A DNA stretch of 64,000 nucleotides from Haemophilus haemolyticus_L (GCF_003490595.1 NZ_QQGY01000003.1:1-64000); one strand, 5' to 3'; numbered from the stretch's first letter, positions 26,344-35,502 are shown. Numbers and translations: made by a program. The notes: generated by a model not told the origin, from the letters alone.

Positions 26344-26970
26344 ATGGAACAGGATTGTTTATTAATATACGACAAATATATCTCTTTTTTAGATAAGCTT
26401 TCTCTTTTGGTAAGTGAAAGTGAAAAAAGGGTTATTAACTCTTCAGATCCGTTGTTTATTGATAATGTAAATTTTTTCTCTCGAAGTTATTTAATTAATC
26501 TATGTACTTATTTAGAGGCCTATTTGACAGAGATAGCGACAAAATTATTTGAAAGACATTGTAAATGTGTTAATCAATATTCGGTTCCTGAGATGTTTAT
26601 TTCTGCGAGTTTATCATCTTGGAGTGTAAAAAATAGAGTAGTTAGAGAATATAGTTTATCTTACAGTAAGGATGATATAGAGAATTTTTTTGATGCAAAT
26701 AAAATATCAGGAAATATAAAGAAGACATTTAATGTTTTTGAACTATTAGGAATTGAGTTAAAGAACGTAATTAACGATAAATCAATTAAAGATCAGATTA
26801 CTAGCATTGTTGATAAGCGTAATGATATTATTCATAGAAACGATGATGGAATGGATATATCTTTATTGGATATCATATCTTATATTAACACTGTAAAGTG
26901 CTATATGGAACTAATCAAAAAAGCTGTAATAGAATCAGCATATAAAACTTTAAGCGTTACTAAAAATTAG
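26344..26970 (+). CDS. HEPN-like protein (MAE_28990/MAE_18760 type), putative RNase
   Basis: 208 residues, almost entirely helical. SYLINLCTYLEAYLTEIA (~48-65) resembles the first helices of HEPN proteins of this type. R159-NDII-H164 is an Rx4H motif, the catalytic signature of HEPN ribonucleases. It starts 1 bp after the DUF262 gene and ends 8 bp before thrC. HEPN proteins of this type are known to pair with DUF262/ParB-like partners in putative conflict modules. RNase function and defence role are inferred. Confidence 0.7.
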   Translation: MEQDCLLIYDKYISFLDKLSLLVSESEKRVINSSDPLFIDNVNFFSRSYLINLCTYLEAYLTEIATKLFERHCKCVNQYSVPEMFISASLSSWSVKNRVVREYSLSYSKDDIENFFDANKISGNIKKTFNVFELLGIELKNVINDKSIKDQITSIVDKRNDIIHRNDDGMDISLLDIISYINTVKCYMELIKKAVIESAYKTLSVTKN

Positions 26971-26978
26971 GACACACA

Positions 26979-28253
26979 ATGAATTTGTACAATATCAAAC
27001 ACCCTGAAGAACAAGTGAATTTTGCGCAAGCAGTACGTCAAGGACTTGGCAAAGATCAAGGTTTGTTCTTTCCTGAAACGATCCCTACTTTAACCAATAT
27101 TGATGAGTTATTAGCTTTACCATTGGTTGAACGTAGCCAAAAAATTCTTGGCGCCTTAATCGGTGAAGAATTACCGAAAGCAACGTTAGACGAGATGGTG
27201 AAAAATGCGTTTACTTTCACCGCACCTTTAGAAAAAGTTGAAGATAATATTTATGCACTTGAATTATTTCATGGGCCTACATTAGCATTTAAAGACTTTG
27301 GTGGGCGTTTTATGGCTCAGGCACTTGCGGCTGTACGTGGTGATGGCAAAATTACTATTTTAACGGCAACGTCTGGCGATACTGGGGCGGCTGTAGCACA
27401 TGCGTTTTATGGATTAGAAAATATTAATGTAGTTATCCTTTATCCAAAAGGCAAAATCAGTCCATTGCAAGAAAAGCTATTCTGTACTTTAGGTGGGAAT
27501 ATTCGTACTGTTGCGATTAACGCTGATTTCGATGCGTGCCAGGCTTTAGTTAAGCAAGCCTTTGATGATGCTGAATTGCGCCAAGCTATCGGACTTAACT
27601 CTGCAAATTCTATTAATATCAGCCGTTTATTAGCTCAAGTTTGTTATTACTTTGAGGCTGTAGCACAATTGCCAAAAGAAAAACGTGATAATGTTGTGGT
27701 TTCTGTGCCAAGTGGTAATTTTGGTAACTTAACTGCAGGGTTAATTGCAAAAACCTTAGGTTTGCCGATAAAACGCTTTGTCGCTTCAACAAACGCAAAT
27801 GATACTGTGCCACGTTATTTGAAGTCGGGCAATTGGGATCCTAAAACGACAGTTGCAACTCTTTCTAACGCAATGGATGTAAGCCGTCCAAATAACTGGC
27901 CAAGAGTGGAAGAACTGTTTAAACGAAATGGTTGGGATTTAACTGATTTAGGTTCAGGGATGCTGAGTGATGCACAAACTGAAGAAACCTTAAAAGCAAT
28001 GAATGCTGAAGGTTATGTTTGTGAACCTCACGGTGCAATAGCTTACCAAGTGCTGAAAGATCAACTTAAAGCGGGTGAAACAGGAATTTTCCTGTGTACA
28101 GCACATCCTGCGAAATTTAAAGAATCCGTAGAACGTATTCTTGGTATTCAGCTTTCATTACCTGAAGCACTGGATAAACATAATCAGCTACCATTGCTTT
28201 CTGATGAAATGGATAATGATTTTGCACAACTACGGGCTTACTTATTGAAGTAA
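26979..28253 (+). CDS. thrC: threonine synthase ThrC
   Basis: 424 residues, PLP-dependent. PLP-Lys in LAFKDFGGRFMAQ, TATSGDTGAAVAHAF, and phosphate loop VPSGNFGNLTAG. Converts O-phosphohomoserine to threonine. Its ribosome-binding site (TAGGACACACA) overlaps the stop of the inserted HEPN-like gene. It therefore depends on readthrough across the insertion or on a promoter within it. Confidence 0.96.
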   Translation: MNLYNIKHPEEQVNFAQAVRQGLGKDQGLFFPETIPTLTNIDELLALPLVERSQKILGALIGEELPKATLDEMVKNAFTFTAPLEKVEDNIYALELFHGPTLAFKDFGGRFMAQALAAVRGDGKITILTATSGDTGAAVAHAFYGLENINVVILYPKGKISPLQEKLFCTLGGNIRTVAINADFDACQALVKQAFDDAELRQAIGLNSANSINISRLLAQVCYYFEAVAQLPKEKRDNVVVSVPSGNFGNLTAGLIAKTLGLPIKRFVASTNANDTVPRYLKSGNWDPKTTVATLSNAMDVSRPNNWPRVEELFKRNGWDLTDLGSGMLSDAQTEETLKAMNAEGYVCEPHGAIAYQVLKDQLKAGETGIFLCTAHPAKFKESVERILGIQLSLPEALDKHNQLPLLSDEMDNDFAQLRAYLLK

Positions 28254-28430
28254 TAAAGTGCGGTAAATTTTTATTGTATTTTGATGGCGCTTGATCTTCA
28301 GGCGCTATTTTATTTTAGAAAATATAACGTAGGTAGCGATAAAATATATTAATTATTTTAGATTGGATAGAGAGAATAGCTATTGTCCAATAAGCCGGTA
28401 ATTTGAAAAGTAGTACCAAATTTAGGCAAT

Positions 28431-28451
28431 AAAAAAACACCCTTCGGTGCT
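28431..28451 (-). terminator. terminator of the tRNA cluster
   Basis: On the - strand GCACC-GAAG-GGTGT is followed by a run of seven T, just past the tRNA-Lys gene. The 28254-28430 gap between thrC and this site holds an uptake signal (AAGTGCGGT, ~28256) and no gene. Confidence 0.8.
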
Positions 28452-28466
28452 TACTTTATTTTTAAG

Positions 28467-28542
28467 TGGTGGGTCGTGAAGGATTCGAACCTTCGACCAA
28501 CGGATTAAAAGTCCGCTGCTCTACCGACTGAGCTAACGACCC
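28467..28542 (-). tRNA. tRNA-Lys (UUU)
   Basis: 76-nt cloverleaf with encoded CCA. Acceptor GGGTCGT pairs with ACGACCC, anticodon loop CTTTTAA, T arm GGTTCGAATCC. Last gene of a four-tRNA unit read leftward. Confidence 0.97.
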
Positions 28543-28592
28543 AATTAGATGATTTTAAAGTAAATTTTAAAATCTTTGGATTGGTGTTTAAA

Positions 28593-28679
28593 TGGTGCCC
28601 GAAGCCAGACTTGAACTGGCACGCCTCGAAAGGCGAGGGATTTTAAATCCCTTGTGTCTACCGATTCCACCACTCGGGC
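28593..28679 (-). tRNA. tRNA-Leu (UAA)
   Basis: 87 nt with encoded CCA and a long variable arm (TCGCCTTTCGAGGCG). Acceptor GCCCGAG / TTCGGGC, anticodon TAA in GATTTAAAATC. Confidence 0.97.
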
Positions 28680-28706
28680 ATATAGACAACTAACATTTGC
28701 GTATTA

Positions 28707-28780
28707 TGGAGGCGTGTCCCGGAGTCGAACCGAGCTACATGGATTTGCAATCCAGTGCATAACCGCTTTGCTAACACGCC
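28707..28780 (-). tRNA. tRNA-Cys (GCA)
   Basis: 74 nt with encoded CCA. Acceptor GGCGTGT / ACACGCC, anticodon GCA in GATTGCAAATC. Confidence 0.97.
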
Positions 28781-28786
28781 ACGAAT

Positions 28787-28862
<76 letters not shown>

Positions 28863-29108
28863 ATTCGCTGTTAGTGGTGCGCATTTTACGGAAATTCAGA
28901 TAACTGTCAATTACAGATTTAAAAAAATTATCCAACCGTTTAAAAAAAGTTCATTTTGTTCAAATAAATCACAGAAAATGATGGAAAAATGGAATTTTAT
29001 GTAATTTTCTAATTTCTACTTTGATCACTTTTTCCTTTGTGCCAAAATGCTAAACGTTTTTTAGCACGTAAAGTGCGGTTGATTTTTTCATTATTTTTAG
29101 AGGATGTT

Positions 29109-30218
29109 ATGACACAACAATATGCTATCGATACTTTATTAGCTCAAGCAGGCAATCGCAGTGATGAGCGTACAGGTGCGGTTTCTACACCAATTTTTCT
29201 TTCTACGGCTTATGGTCATTATGGTATTGGTGAAAGTACGGGATTTGATTACACGCGTACCAAAAACCCAACTCGTACAGTATTAGAAGAAACGATAGCT
29301 AAATTAGAGAATGGAGATCGTGGTTTTGCTTTTTCTTCTGGTATGGCTGCCATTCAAGTTTTGATGACGCTTTTCACTTCCCCAGATGAATGGATCGTTT
29401 CTAGCGATGTGTATGGTGGTACTTATCGACTATTAGATTTTTCTTATAAAAATAACAATAGTGTAAAACCTGTTTATGTCAATACGGCATCTGCTTCAGA
29501 AATTGAAGCGGCAATTAATCCAAATACGAAAGCGATTTTTATTGAAACCCCATCAAATCCTTTAATGGAAGAATGTGATGTGGTTGAAATTGCAAAACTT
29601 GCGAAAAAACATAATTTGATGTTGATCGTGGATAATACGTTTTTAACACCAGTGCTTTCTCGCCCATTAGATTTAGGCGCTGATGTGGTGATTCACAGCG
29701 GGACTAAATATATTGCTGGTCATAATGATGCACTTGTTGGGTTGATTGTTGCAAAAGGGCAAGAACTTTGTGATCGCATTGCTTATATTCAAAATGGTGC
29801 AGGTGCGGTGCTTTCACCTTTTGATTCTTGGTTGACTATTCGTGGTATGAAAACCCTTTCTTTGCGCATGAAACGTCATCAAGAAAATGCACAAGCTATT
29901 GCGGAATTTTTAAAAGCTCAACCACAAGTAGAATCGGTGCTTTATCCGAATAAAGGTGGGATGTTGTCTTTCCGTTTGCAAGATGAAGCTTGGGTTAATA
30001 CATTCTTAAAATCCATTAAATTGATTACTTTTGCAGAAAGTTTAGGCGGCACAGAAAGTTTTATTACTTATCCTGCCACTCAAACCCATATGGATATTCC
30101 AGAATCCGAGCGTGTAGCTCGTGGGATTACTAATACCTTGCTGCGTTTTTCAGTCGGTATTGAAGATGTAGAAGATATTAAAGCAGACTTACTACAGGCT
30201 TTTGCAAACTTAAAATAA
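29109..30218 (+). CDS. metB: cystathionine gamma-synthase MetB
   Basis: 369 residues, Cys/Met metabolism PLP family. PLP-Lys200 in HSGTKYIAGHND; FSSGMAAIQVLM and YGGTYRLLD form the cofactor and substrate pocket. Joins an activated homoserine with cysteine to make cystathionine. Start 29109 (MTQQYAIDTLL) follows GAGGATGTT; upstream in-frame codons lack a site and contain an uptake signal. I see no clear MetJ operator upstream. ldhA follows 12 bp on. Confidence 0.93.
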   Translation: MTQQYAIDTLLAQAGNRSDERTGAVSTPIFLSTAYGHYGIGESTGFDYTRTKNPTRTVLEETIAKLENGDRGFAFSSGMAAIQVLMTLFTSPDEWIVSSDVYGGTYRLLDFSYKNNNSVKPVYVNTASASEIEAAINPNTKAIFIETPSNPLMEECDVVEIAKLAKKHNLMLIVDNTFLTPVLSRPLDLGADVVIHSGTKYIAGHNDALVGLIVAKGQELCDRIAYIQNGAGAVLSPFDSWLTIRGMKTLSLRMKRHQENAQAIAEFLKAQPQVESVLYPNKGGMLSFRLQDEAWVNTFLKSIKLITFAESLGGTESFITYPATQTHMDIPESERVARGITNTLLRFSVGIEDVEDIKADLLQAFANLK

Positions 30219-30230
30219 TTGGAGCAAACC

Positions 30231-31226
30231 ATGAAAATTGCAATCTATAGCACTAAAAGCTATGACCGAAAATATATTGAGCTCATTAACGCAAAATATA
30301 ATTTCGATTTAGAATTTTTTGATTTTATGCTGAACGAGAGCACTGCACGTTTAGCAGAGCATTGCGAAGTAGTATGCATTTTCGTGAATGATAATGGTAG
30401 CCGAAAAGTATTAGAAAAATTAGCCGCACTTGGCGTGAAAATCGTGGCTTTGCGCTGTGCGGGTTTCAATAATGTTGATTTAAAAGCCGCTCAAGAATTG
30501 GGCATTCAAGTTGTACGTGTTCCCGCTTATTCGCCTGAAGCAGTGGCAGAGCATACCATCGGTTTGATGATGACATTAAATCGTCGAATTCATCGTGCTT
30601 ATCAGCGTACCCGCGAAGCGAATTTCTCTCTTGAGGGATTAATTGGTTTCAATATGCACGGACGCACGGTCGGCGTAATCGGAACGGGTAAAATTGGGAT
30701 TGCGGTGATGCGAATTTTGAAAGGTTTTGGCATGAATATTTTGGCGTACGATCCTTTTAAAAATCCACTGGTGGAAGAACTGGGTGGACAATATGTTGAA
30801 TTAGATGAGCTTTATGCTAAATCTCATGTGATTACGCTTCATTGCCCGGCAACGCCAGAAAACTATCATTTATTAAATCGTGAGGCTTTTGCCAAAATGA
30901 AAGATGGCGTGATGATCGTTAATACGAGTCGCGGCTCTTTGATTGATACCCAGGCTGCAATTGATGCGTTAAAACAGCGCAAAATCGGTGCGTTAGGTAT
31001 GGATGTTTACGAGAATGAACGAGATTTGTTCTTTGAAGATAAGTCTAACGAAGTGATTCAAGATGATATTTTCCGTCGTTTATCTTCTTGCCATAATGTA
31101 TTACTAACAGGTCACCAAGCGTTTTTAACGGAAGAGGCACTAACCAATATTGCGGATGTGACTTTATCAAATGTTTATAAATTGAAATCGGGTAAAGTGT
31201 GTGAAAATATTGTTTTGCCGTCTTAG
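30231..31226 (+). CDS. ldhA: D-lactate dehydrogenase LdhA
   Basis: 331 residues of the D-2-hydroxyacid dehydrogenase family. NAD-binding VGVIGTGKIGIAVMRIL, catalytic Arg in MIVNTSRGSLIDT, Glu in MDVYENE, His in LTGHQAFLTEEAL. Reduces pyruvate to D-lactate in fermentation. Start at 30231 (MKIAIYSTKSYD) after TTGGAGCAAACC. It probably shares the metB transcript. Confidence 0.95.
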   Translation: MKIAIYSTKSYDRKYIELINAKYNFDLEFFDFMLNESTARLAEHCEVVCIFVNDNGSRKVLEKLAALGVKIVALRCAGFNNVDLKAAQELGIQVVRVPAYSPEAVAEHTIGLMMTLNRRIHRAYQRTREANFSLEGLIGFNMHGRTVGVIGTGKIGIAVMRILKGFGMNILAYDPFKNPLVEELGGQYVELDELYAKSHVITLHCPATPENYHLLNREAFAKMKDGVMIVNTSRGSLIDTQAAIDALKQRKIGALGMDVYENERDLFFEDKSNEVIQDDIFRRLSSCHNVLLTGHQAFLTEEALTNIADVTLSNVYKLKSGKVCENIVLPS

Positions 31227-31345
31227 CTTTTGGCAATTAAAACGATTAGTTTACATTTTTTAAAACGGTGTTATTCTGCACCGCACTTGTAAGTTTAAAA
31301 AAAGCCCTTATATAGGGATTCCATTCACAAAATAAGGAAAACAAA

Positions 31346-31669
31346 ATGAGCGAAGTATTACACATTAATGACGCAGATTTTGAAAGTGTTGTAGTTAATT
31401 CAGATATCCCCGTTTTATTAGACTTTTGGGCACCATGGTGTGGTCCTTGCAAAATGATTGCACCAGTGTTAGATGAACTTGCGCCTGAATTTGCGGGTAA
31501 AGTTAAAATCGTGAAAATGAATGTGGATGATAACCAAGCAACGCCAGCACAATTTGGTGTTCGTAGTATCCCAACATTATTATTGATTAAAAATGGTCAA
31601 GTTGTTGCAACTCAAGTTGGTGCATTACCAAAAACTCAATTGGCTAACTTCATTAACCAACATATTTAA
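31346..31669 (+). CDS. trxA: thioredoxin TrxA
   Basis: 107 residues. Active site W31-C32-G33-P34-C35 within FWAPWCGPCKM, cis-Pro in RSIPTLLLI. General protein disulfide reductase and electron donor. Single-gene unit with AAGGAAAACAAA before the ATG and a strong terminator after. Confidence 0.97.
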   Translation: MSEVLHINDADFESVVVNSDIPVLLDFWAPWCGPCKMIAPVLDELAPEFAGKVKIVKMNVDDNQATPAQFGVRSIPTLLLIKNGQVVATQVGALPKTQLANFINQHI

Positions 31670-31705
31670 TCGTTGCTTAAAGCTATAAGTAACTTTAAAG
31701 TATTG

Positions 31706-31731
31706 ATTGCCCCTTAATGGGGCAATTTTTT
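31706..31731 (+). terminator. trxA terminator
   Basis: ATTGCCCC (31706-31713) / GGGGCAAT (31719-31726) followed by TTTTT. Confidence 0.9.
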
Positions 31732-31763
31732 GTCTGAAATTTTGATCAACGATCTGATGAGAA

Positions 31764-32228
31764 TCAAAGCACTTGCTCAAATTCTATATTTAAAGGAAAG
31801 GCTTTGATTATCGTGTTGTAAATAAAACAACAGCGTAATGCGTTTTGTGTGAGTTGTGTGAAGATGTCATCGGTTAAATCTGATGAAATAAAAATTTTAA
31901 TTTTGCCGTCATTAATGATAGGTTGCTCACTATAGCCGCGAACGCCCAGTAAGGTTAAAGGATTGGCGAGGTTGAGCCAAATTTTTCCTTCCATTTCTAC
32001 AATATCGGCACGTTGTTGAGCAAAATGGGCTTTTACACTGCTCAAAATTCCACCTAAAATAGAAACAGCAAAATAATCCACCGCACTTTTTTGTAATGAT
32101 TGGTTATCGAAATTGACTTGTGAATAGAGCGAAATACTGTCATTTGGTGTGAATAATTTAATTTCTTCTCCGCGTAATACGGCTCGATATTTCGCTGTAA
32201 AACATTCACTTTCAGGTACGTTATACAT
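31764..32228 (-). CDS. OsmC-like protein, last gene of a four-gene operon
   Basis: 154 residues, no signal peptide. The central helix-then-strand pattern SAVDYFAVSILGGILSSVKAHF followed by ADIVEMEGKIWLNLANP recalls the OsmC/Ohr fold, where a long helix packs against a curved sheet. I cannot place both catalytic Cys confidently; RCCFIYN holds a vicinal Cys pair near the expected second site. It overlaps the MetE-like gene by 8 bp, so the two are coupled. Function unknown; thiol or peroxide chemistry would fit the fold. Confidence 0.45.
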   Translation of the reverse strand: MYNVPESECFTAKYRAVLRGEEIKLFTPNDSISLYSQVNFDNQSLQKSAVDYFAVSILGGILSSVKAHFAQQRADIVEMEGKIWLNLANPLTLLGVRGYSEQPIINDGKIKIFISSDLTDDIFTQLTQNALRCCFIYNTIIKAFPLNIEFEQVL

Positions 32229-33390
32229 AACGTTCCCTCAATATTGATTTTGCTTCATTTAATACCTTAAGTTTGGCTTCAATAATGTCAAATCCATTTA
32301 AAGGGCGGTTAGAAAAAGTGGCAAATCCACAATCTGGGTTTAGCCAAATTTGCTCTGGTGGAAGGTAATTTAAGGCTTTTTCTGCGCGCTGAACAATCTG
32401 CGCTACAGTTTCCACTTCATCAGAACGAGGATTGATGACCCCTAAGCCTAAAATACATTTTTGTCTTAAGATTTCACTTTCTAATAACGAACTTAATTCT
32501 CCCGCTCTTGGCGTAGAAAATTCGAGTATTAAAATATCAGGTAATGCCGATTCAAATAAATCCACTAGTGATGTATAAGGCCCGCGCAGTAATACGCTTT
32601 CATCTTTGCTCCAGTTGCCTCGGCATACATGTAGTGCGGTTTTGATATTTTTATTTCTTGCATACTCAAAGATTTGAGTAATTAAACTTTTCGCAAACTG
32701 TAGTTCCGCTGCAAAATCTTGTTTTTCGCTTAACGCCGCACACATAAATGAACGTGTTTGATGATGGCTAAAAATAACTTCTGTCAAAACAGGCTCATCA
32801 AATTGAACAACACTTACGCCTAGTTCACATAAATGATCAATTTCTTGCTTTAAAATAGCAACAACATCTTTTGCCATTTCTTCTTTTGATGAATAATGTT
32901 GCCCTGACACAGACGAAAGCCACATGGATCGAGCCATTAAGTAAGGTCCAGGCAAGGTTGCTTTAATTGGTTGCTTAGTTAGATTTTTCAGTAGCAACAT
33001 TTCATCTGCGACTAAAGATTGTTTGTAGCTGATTTTTCCCACGCAAATAGCATTTTTTATGGAAAGTGCGGGAACATCCAAGGTTTCTAGCATTGACTCA
33101 AAAATTTGCTTTTCTTTAATGTGATCGAGCATTTCACTCATGCTCATTAAGGTTGCGCCTTGAATTTTTTGTGCAATAAAAGAAAGGTAATTGTCGCGAA
33201 GTAATTCGCCACTCGTGATGATATCAATGCCAGTTCGTTGTTGAAGTTCGACAATTTGTTTTGTTTCTTGAACAACGATTTGCTCAAGCTCTGCCGTGGT
33301 TATTTTGCCGAGTGCGTGCTTTTTACGCGCCATCAAAAGTGCTTGGCTGCGAGGCATTGAGCCTAAAAGGGAAGTAGTGAAAGGTTTCAT
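32221..33390 (-). CDS. MetE-core (cobalamin-independent methionine synthase-like) methyltransferase
   Basis: 389 residues, about half the length of full MetE, resembling the stand-alone catalytic-domain forms. All four zinc ligands can be placed: His254 and Cys256 (ALHVCRGNW), Glu290 (LILEFSTPRAGEL), Cys354 (NPDCGFATF). Also TSLLGSMPRS at the start and VVQFDEPVLTE. These bind a zinc-activated thiol, so methyl transfer to homocysteine or a related thiol is likely. The methyl donor is unknown, as the N-terminal folate-binding half of MetE is absent. It sits third in an operon with an acyl-CoA-dehydrogenase-like and a PhnD-like gene. Confidence 0.75.
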   Translation of the reverse strand: MKPFTTSLLGSMPRSQALLMARKKHALGKITTAELEQIVVQETKQIVELQQRTGIDIITSGELLRDNYLSFIAQKIQGATLMSMSEMLDHIKEKQIFESMLETLDVPALSIKNAICVGKISYKQSLVADEMLLLKNLTKQPIKATLPGPYLMARSMWLSSVSGQHYSSKEEMAKDVVAILKQEIDHLCELGVSVVQFDEPVLTEVIFSHHQTRSFMCAALSEKQDFAAELQFAKSLITQIFEYARNKNIKTALHVCRGNWSKDESVLLRGPYTSLVDLFESALPDILILEFSTPRAGELSSLLESEILRQKCILGLGVINPRSDEVETVAQIVQRAEKALNYLPPEQIWLNPDCGFATFSNRPLNGFDIIEAKLKVLNEAKSILRERYV

Positions 33391-33402
33391 AGAAAATCCA
33401 CA

Positions 33403-33431
33403 ATGATGGGCGTTTATTACACGCCCATCAT
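33403..33431 (-). promoter_or_regulatory. intercistronic hairpin upstream of the MetE-core gene
   Basis: Perfect 11-bp dyad ATGATGGGCGT (33403-33413) / ACGCCCATCAT (33421-33431), between the PhnD-like and MetE-core genes. No T run, so mRNA stabilisation or partial attenuation is likelier than full termination. Confidence 0.6.
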
Positions 33432-33443
33432 GACATATTGATC

Positions 33444-34250
33444 TTAAAAGAATTTTAAATATTCATTGGCAGCTTGCAATTGAGCAAAACCTTTTGTTCT
33501 ACCCGCAACCCAACGTTTTAATCCTTCCAAATCCATCATTTCTTTATGTTCTGGATTGTTGTAATCCATTTTGAACAAGGTTTCGGTGAATGCATTGAAT
33601 TTGGTTTCATCTAATCCCACGCGCCCACTGAAAATACAATGGTCAAATGATGGTGTTTTTGCAAGTACTCGAACTGTTGCTGGATCGAGTGTGCCATCTT
33701 TTGTCCAACGTTCAAAGTTGAAATCTAACATCCATGTTGCTGCGACTTGACGATCTTTTAATGCATTAGCTGCATCTAATTCACCGCCTACATGATCGCC
33801 GTGCAAACCAACCCCCACATCAAAGCGTTTTTCTACATAATCTTGACCAAACTCTAAGCCATGTTGATGTAAAAACTCGATTGGAATTAACCGCGCTTGT
33901 GGAGAATCTATCGCACCAAAAGCAATAGTTTTATTTTTCAAATCTTCAATAGATTGGATATTTGGATCATTAACAACTAAATAACTTTGACGATCTTGGT
34001 CGGTATCACGCATGGCACCATTTAAGGTTTTACCTCCACTACGCAAGTAACCGTCTAACCAAGCTAGGGGAGAGTTCCACGCTACATCAATTTCATTATT
34101 GAGTAACGCATCAACTTGCCCTTTGTAGTCTTTGAAATAGACTGGCTCAATAGGGAAGCCTTCTTTTTCGAAAAAGTCTGCAATGATGCCCCAAATAACC
34201 GTCACTTGTGGGGCGTAGATTACCGCCCCAATTTTTAATTTCTCACTCAT
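33444..34250 (-). CDS. PhnD-like substrate-binding protein without signal peptide
   Basis: 268 residues of the PhnD/phosphonate-binding type 2 periplasmic-binding fold: IGAVIYAPQVTVIWG, DVAWNSPLAWLDG, SIEDLKNKTIAFGAIDSPQARL, DHVGGELDAANALKDRQVAA. Such proteins are normally exported, but here the chain begins MSEKLKIG with no signal peptide or lipobox, so it should be cytoplasmic. No ABC permease or ATPase gene is adjacent. It may present a small ligand to, or sense one for, the neighbouring enzymes. That role is inferred. Confidence 0.7.
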   Translation of the reverse strand: MSEKLKIGAVIYAPQVTVIWGIIADFFEKEGFPIEPVYFKDYKGQVDALLNNEIDVAWNSPLAWLDGYLRSGGKTLNGAMRDTDQDRQSYLVVNDPNIQSIEDLKNKTIAFGAIDSPQARLIPIEFLHQHGLEFGQDYVEKRFDVGVGLHGDHVGGELDAANALKDRQVAATWMLDFNFERWTKDGTLDPATVRVLAKTPSFDHCIFSGRVGLDETKFNAFTETLFKMDYNNPEHKEMMDLEGLKRWVAGRTKGFAQLQAANEYLKFF

Positions 34251-34263
34251 TTTTCACCGCACT

Positions 34264-35391
34264 TTATGGAATTTGTTGACCTGTAATGGCTTTACCTAAC
34301 CAAATATTTAGCACATCGACACTTGGCGCCATCACTTGACTTGCTAATGCATCGCGTAAATAGCGTTCCATTGGCCCCATTTTGTTATAGGCCTTACCAC
34401 CGCCAATGCGCATACCAATTTGTGCAAGGGTAATAGCATTTTCGCTCGCAAGAATTCGGGCAGCTAATAATTTAGCTAATGCATCAGCATCACCTTCTGT
34501 GGCTGCACGAGCCGCATCTTGCGTAGCGCATACAGCCGCATTCGTATTTGCATAGATTTTAGCTAAGTGAATTTGCACAGTTTCGATTTCAGCTAATGCA
34601 GTGCCCGATGTGTATTTACGGTGTGTTGAATGTTTAATTGCCTCAGTGAGCACTGCTTTACAGACGCCGCTATAGACAGCAGCCAAGCCACAAATAAAGG
34701 CAGGTGCAATGCCACCAAATACTTGTTCTGCGCCTGCGCCAACTTCGCCAATGCGCCAGCCACGATCTAATGGCATATCGGTCATTCGCATAAAGCAAGA
34801 GACATTGCTACGCATACCTAAGCCATTCCAGCTATCGGCTTCAAAAGTTAAGCCTTGAGTACCAAGTGGAAGCACCCAGTTATCAATAGTTTCACCATTT
34901 TCGGAAGGCAAAAGCGCTAAATAATAAGAAGCGTAATTGCCAGATGTCACCATGGATTTTAAGCCATTGAATACCGCATGTTCAGCATTAAATTGTGCGG
35001 TTGCATCGGTAATATAGAAGTGGGTACCAGTGCCTAATTCACTATAGGCGAGTGCGGCAAAGGTTTGATTTTGAACAATGTCAGAAAAGATTTTTTGTTT
35101 GAGTTGATCACTGCCGAATAGATTTAAACAATTCACTGCAACATTGCTCATCATGTAACAGAGACCAGCAGAGGCTGAACTTTCTGCTAACGCCATACAG
35201 ACTTCAGCATGTTCTTTCAGGGTTAATCCCATTCCGCCGTATTCTTTTGGAATTAAAAGTGAAAACCAGCCAGCTTTACCTAATTCCTTAAATGCCTGAA
35301 CAGGAAATTCTTTTTTTTGATCGAGTTCGTCGGCGTAAGGCTCAATAAACTGTTCCGCTAACTTTCTCACCTGAGTATAGATTTGCGACAT
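34264..35391 (-). CDS. acyl-CoA-dehydrogenase-like flavoprotein
   Basis: 375 residues with the acyl-CoA dehydrogenase fold: LIPKEYGGMGLTLKEHAEV, ALAYSELGTGTHFY, WNGLGMRSN, QIGMRIGGGKAYNKMGPMERYLRDA. The C-terminal segment that usually carries the catalytic Glu (GTxE) reads MAPSVDVLNIWLGKA and lacks it. It may therefore be a flavin monooxygenase of the DszC/SfnB type or an enzyme with altered chemistry. First gene of the operon; no acyl-CoA pathway genes are nearby. Confidence 0.7.
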   Translation of the reverse strand: MSQIYTQVRKLAEQFIEPYADELDQKKEFPVQAFKELGKAGWFSLLIPKEYGGMGLTLKEHAEVCMALAESSASAGLCYMMSNVAVNCLNLFGSDQLKQKIFSDIVQNQTFAALAYSELGTGTHFYITDATAQFNAEHAVFNGLKSMVTSGNYASYYLALLPSENGETIDNWVLPLGTQGLTFEADSWNGLGMRSNVSCFMRMTDMPLDRGWRIGEVGAGAEQVFGGIAPAFICGLAAVYSGVCKAVLTEAIKHSTHRKYTSGTALAEIETVQIHLAKIYANTNAAVCATQDAARAATEGDADALAKLLAARILASENAITLAQIGMRIGGGKAYNKMGPMERYLRDALASQVMAPSVDVLNIWLGKAITGQQIP

Positions 35392-35502
35392 AATATATCC
35401 TTATTGTGTGTTGAGAAAAACTTTCTACGAGGCGGATATTATTATGCTCGGTTTCTTTTTTCCAGTATTTAATTCAAAATAATTTCAGTAATGTGACGTG
35501 GA

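Noticed and set aside
28278..28312. Terminator after thrC (TGGCGC ... GGCGCT)
   Set aside because: The two GC-rich blocks are direct copies (GGCGCT twice), not an inverted repeat, apart from the short self-complementary GCGC.
28863..29108. MetJ operator upstream of metB
   Set aside because: No tandem AGACGTCT-like boxes could be found; the region is AT-rich with one uptake signal.
35392..35502. Promoter/operator for the four-gene flavoprotein operon
   Set aside because: The region must hold the promoter, but I could not identify a convincing -35/-10 pair or operator.
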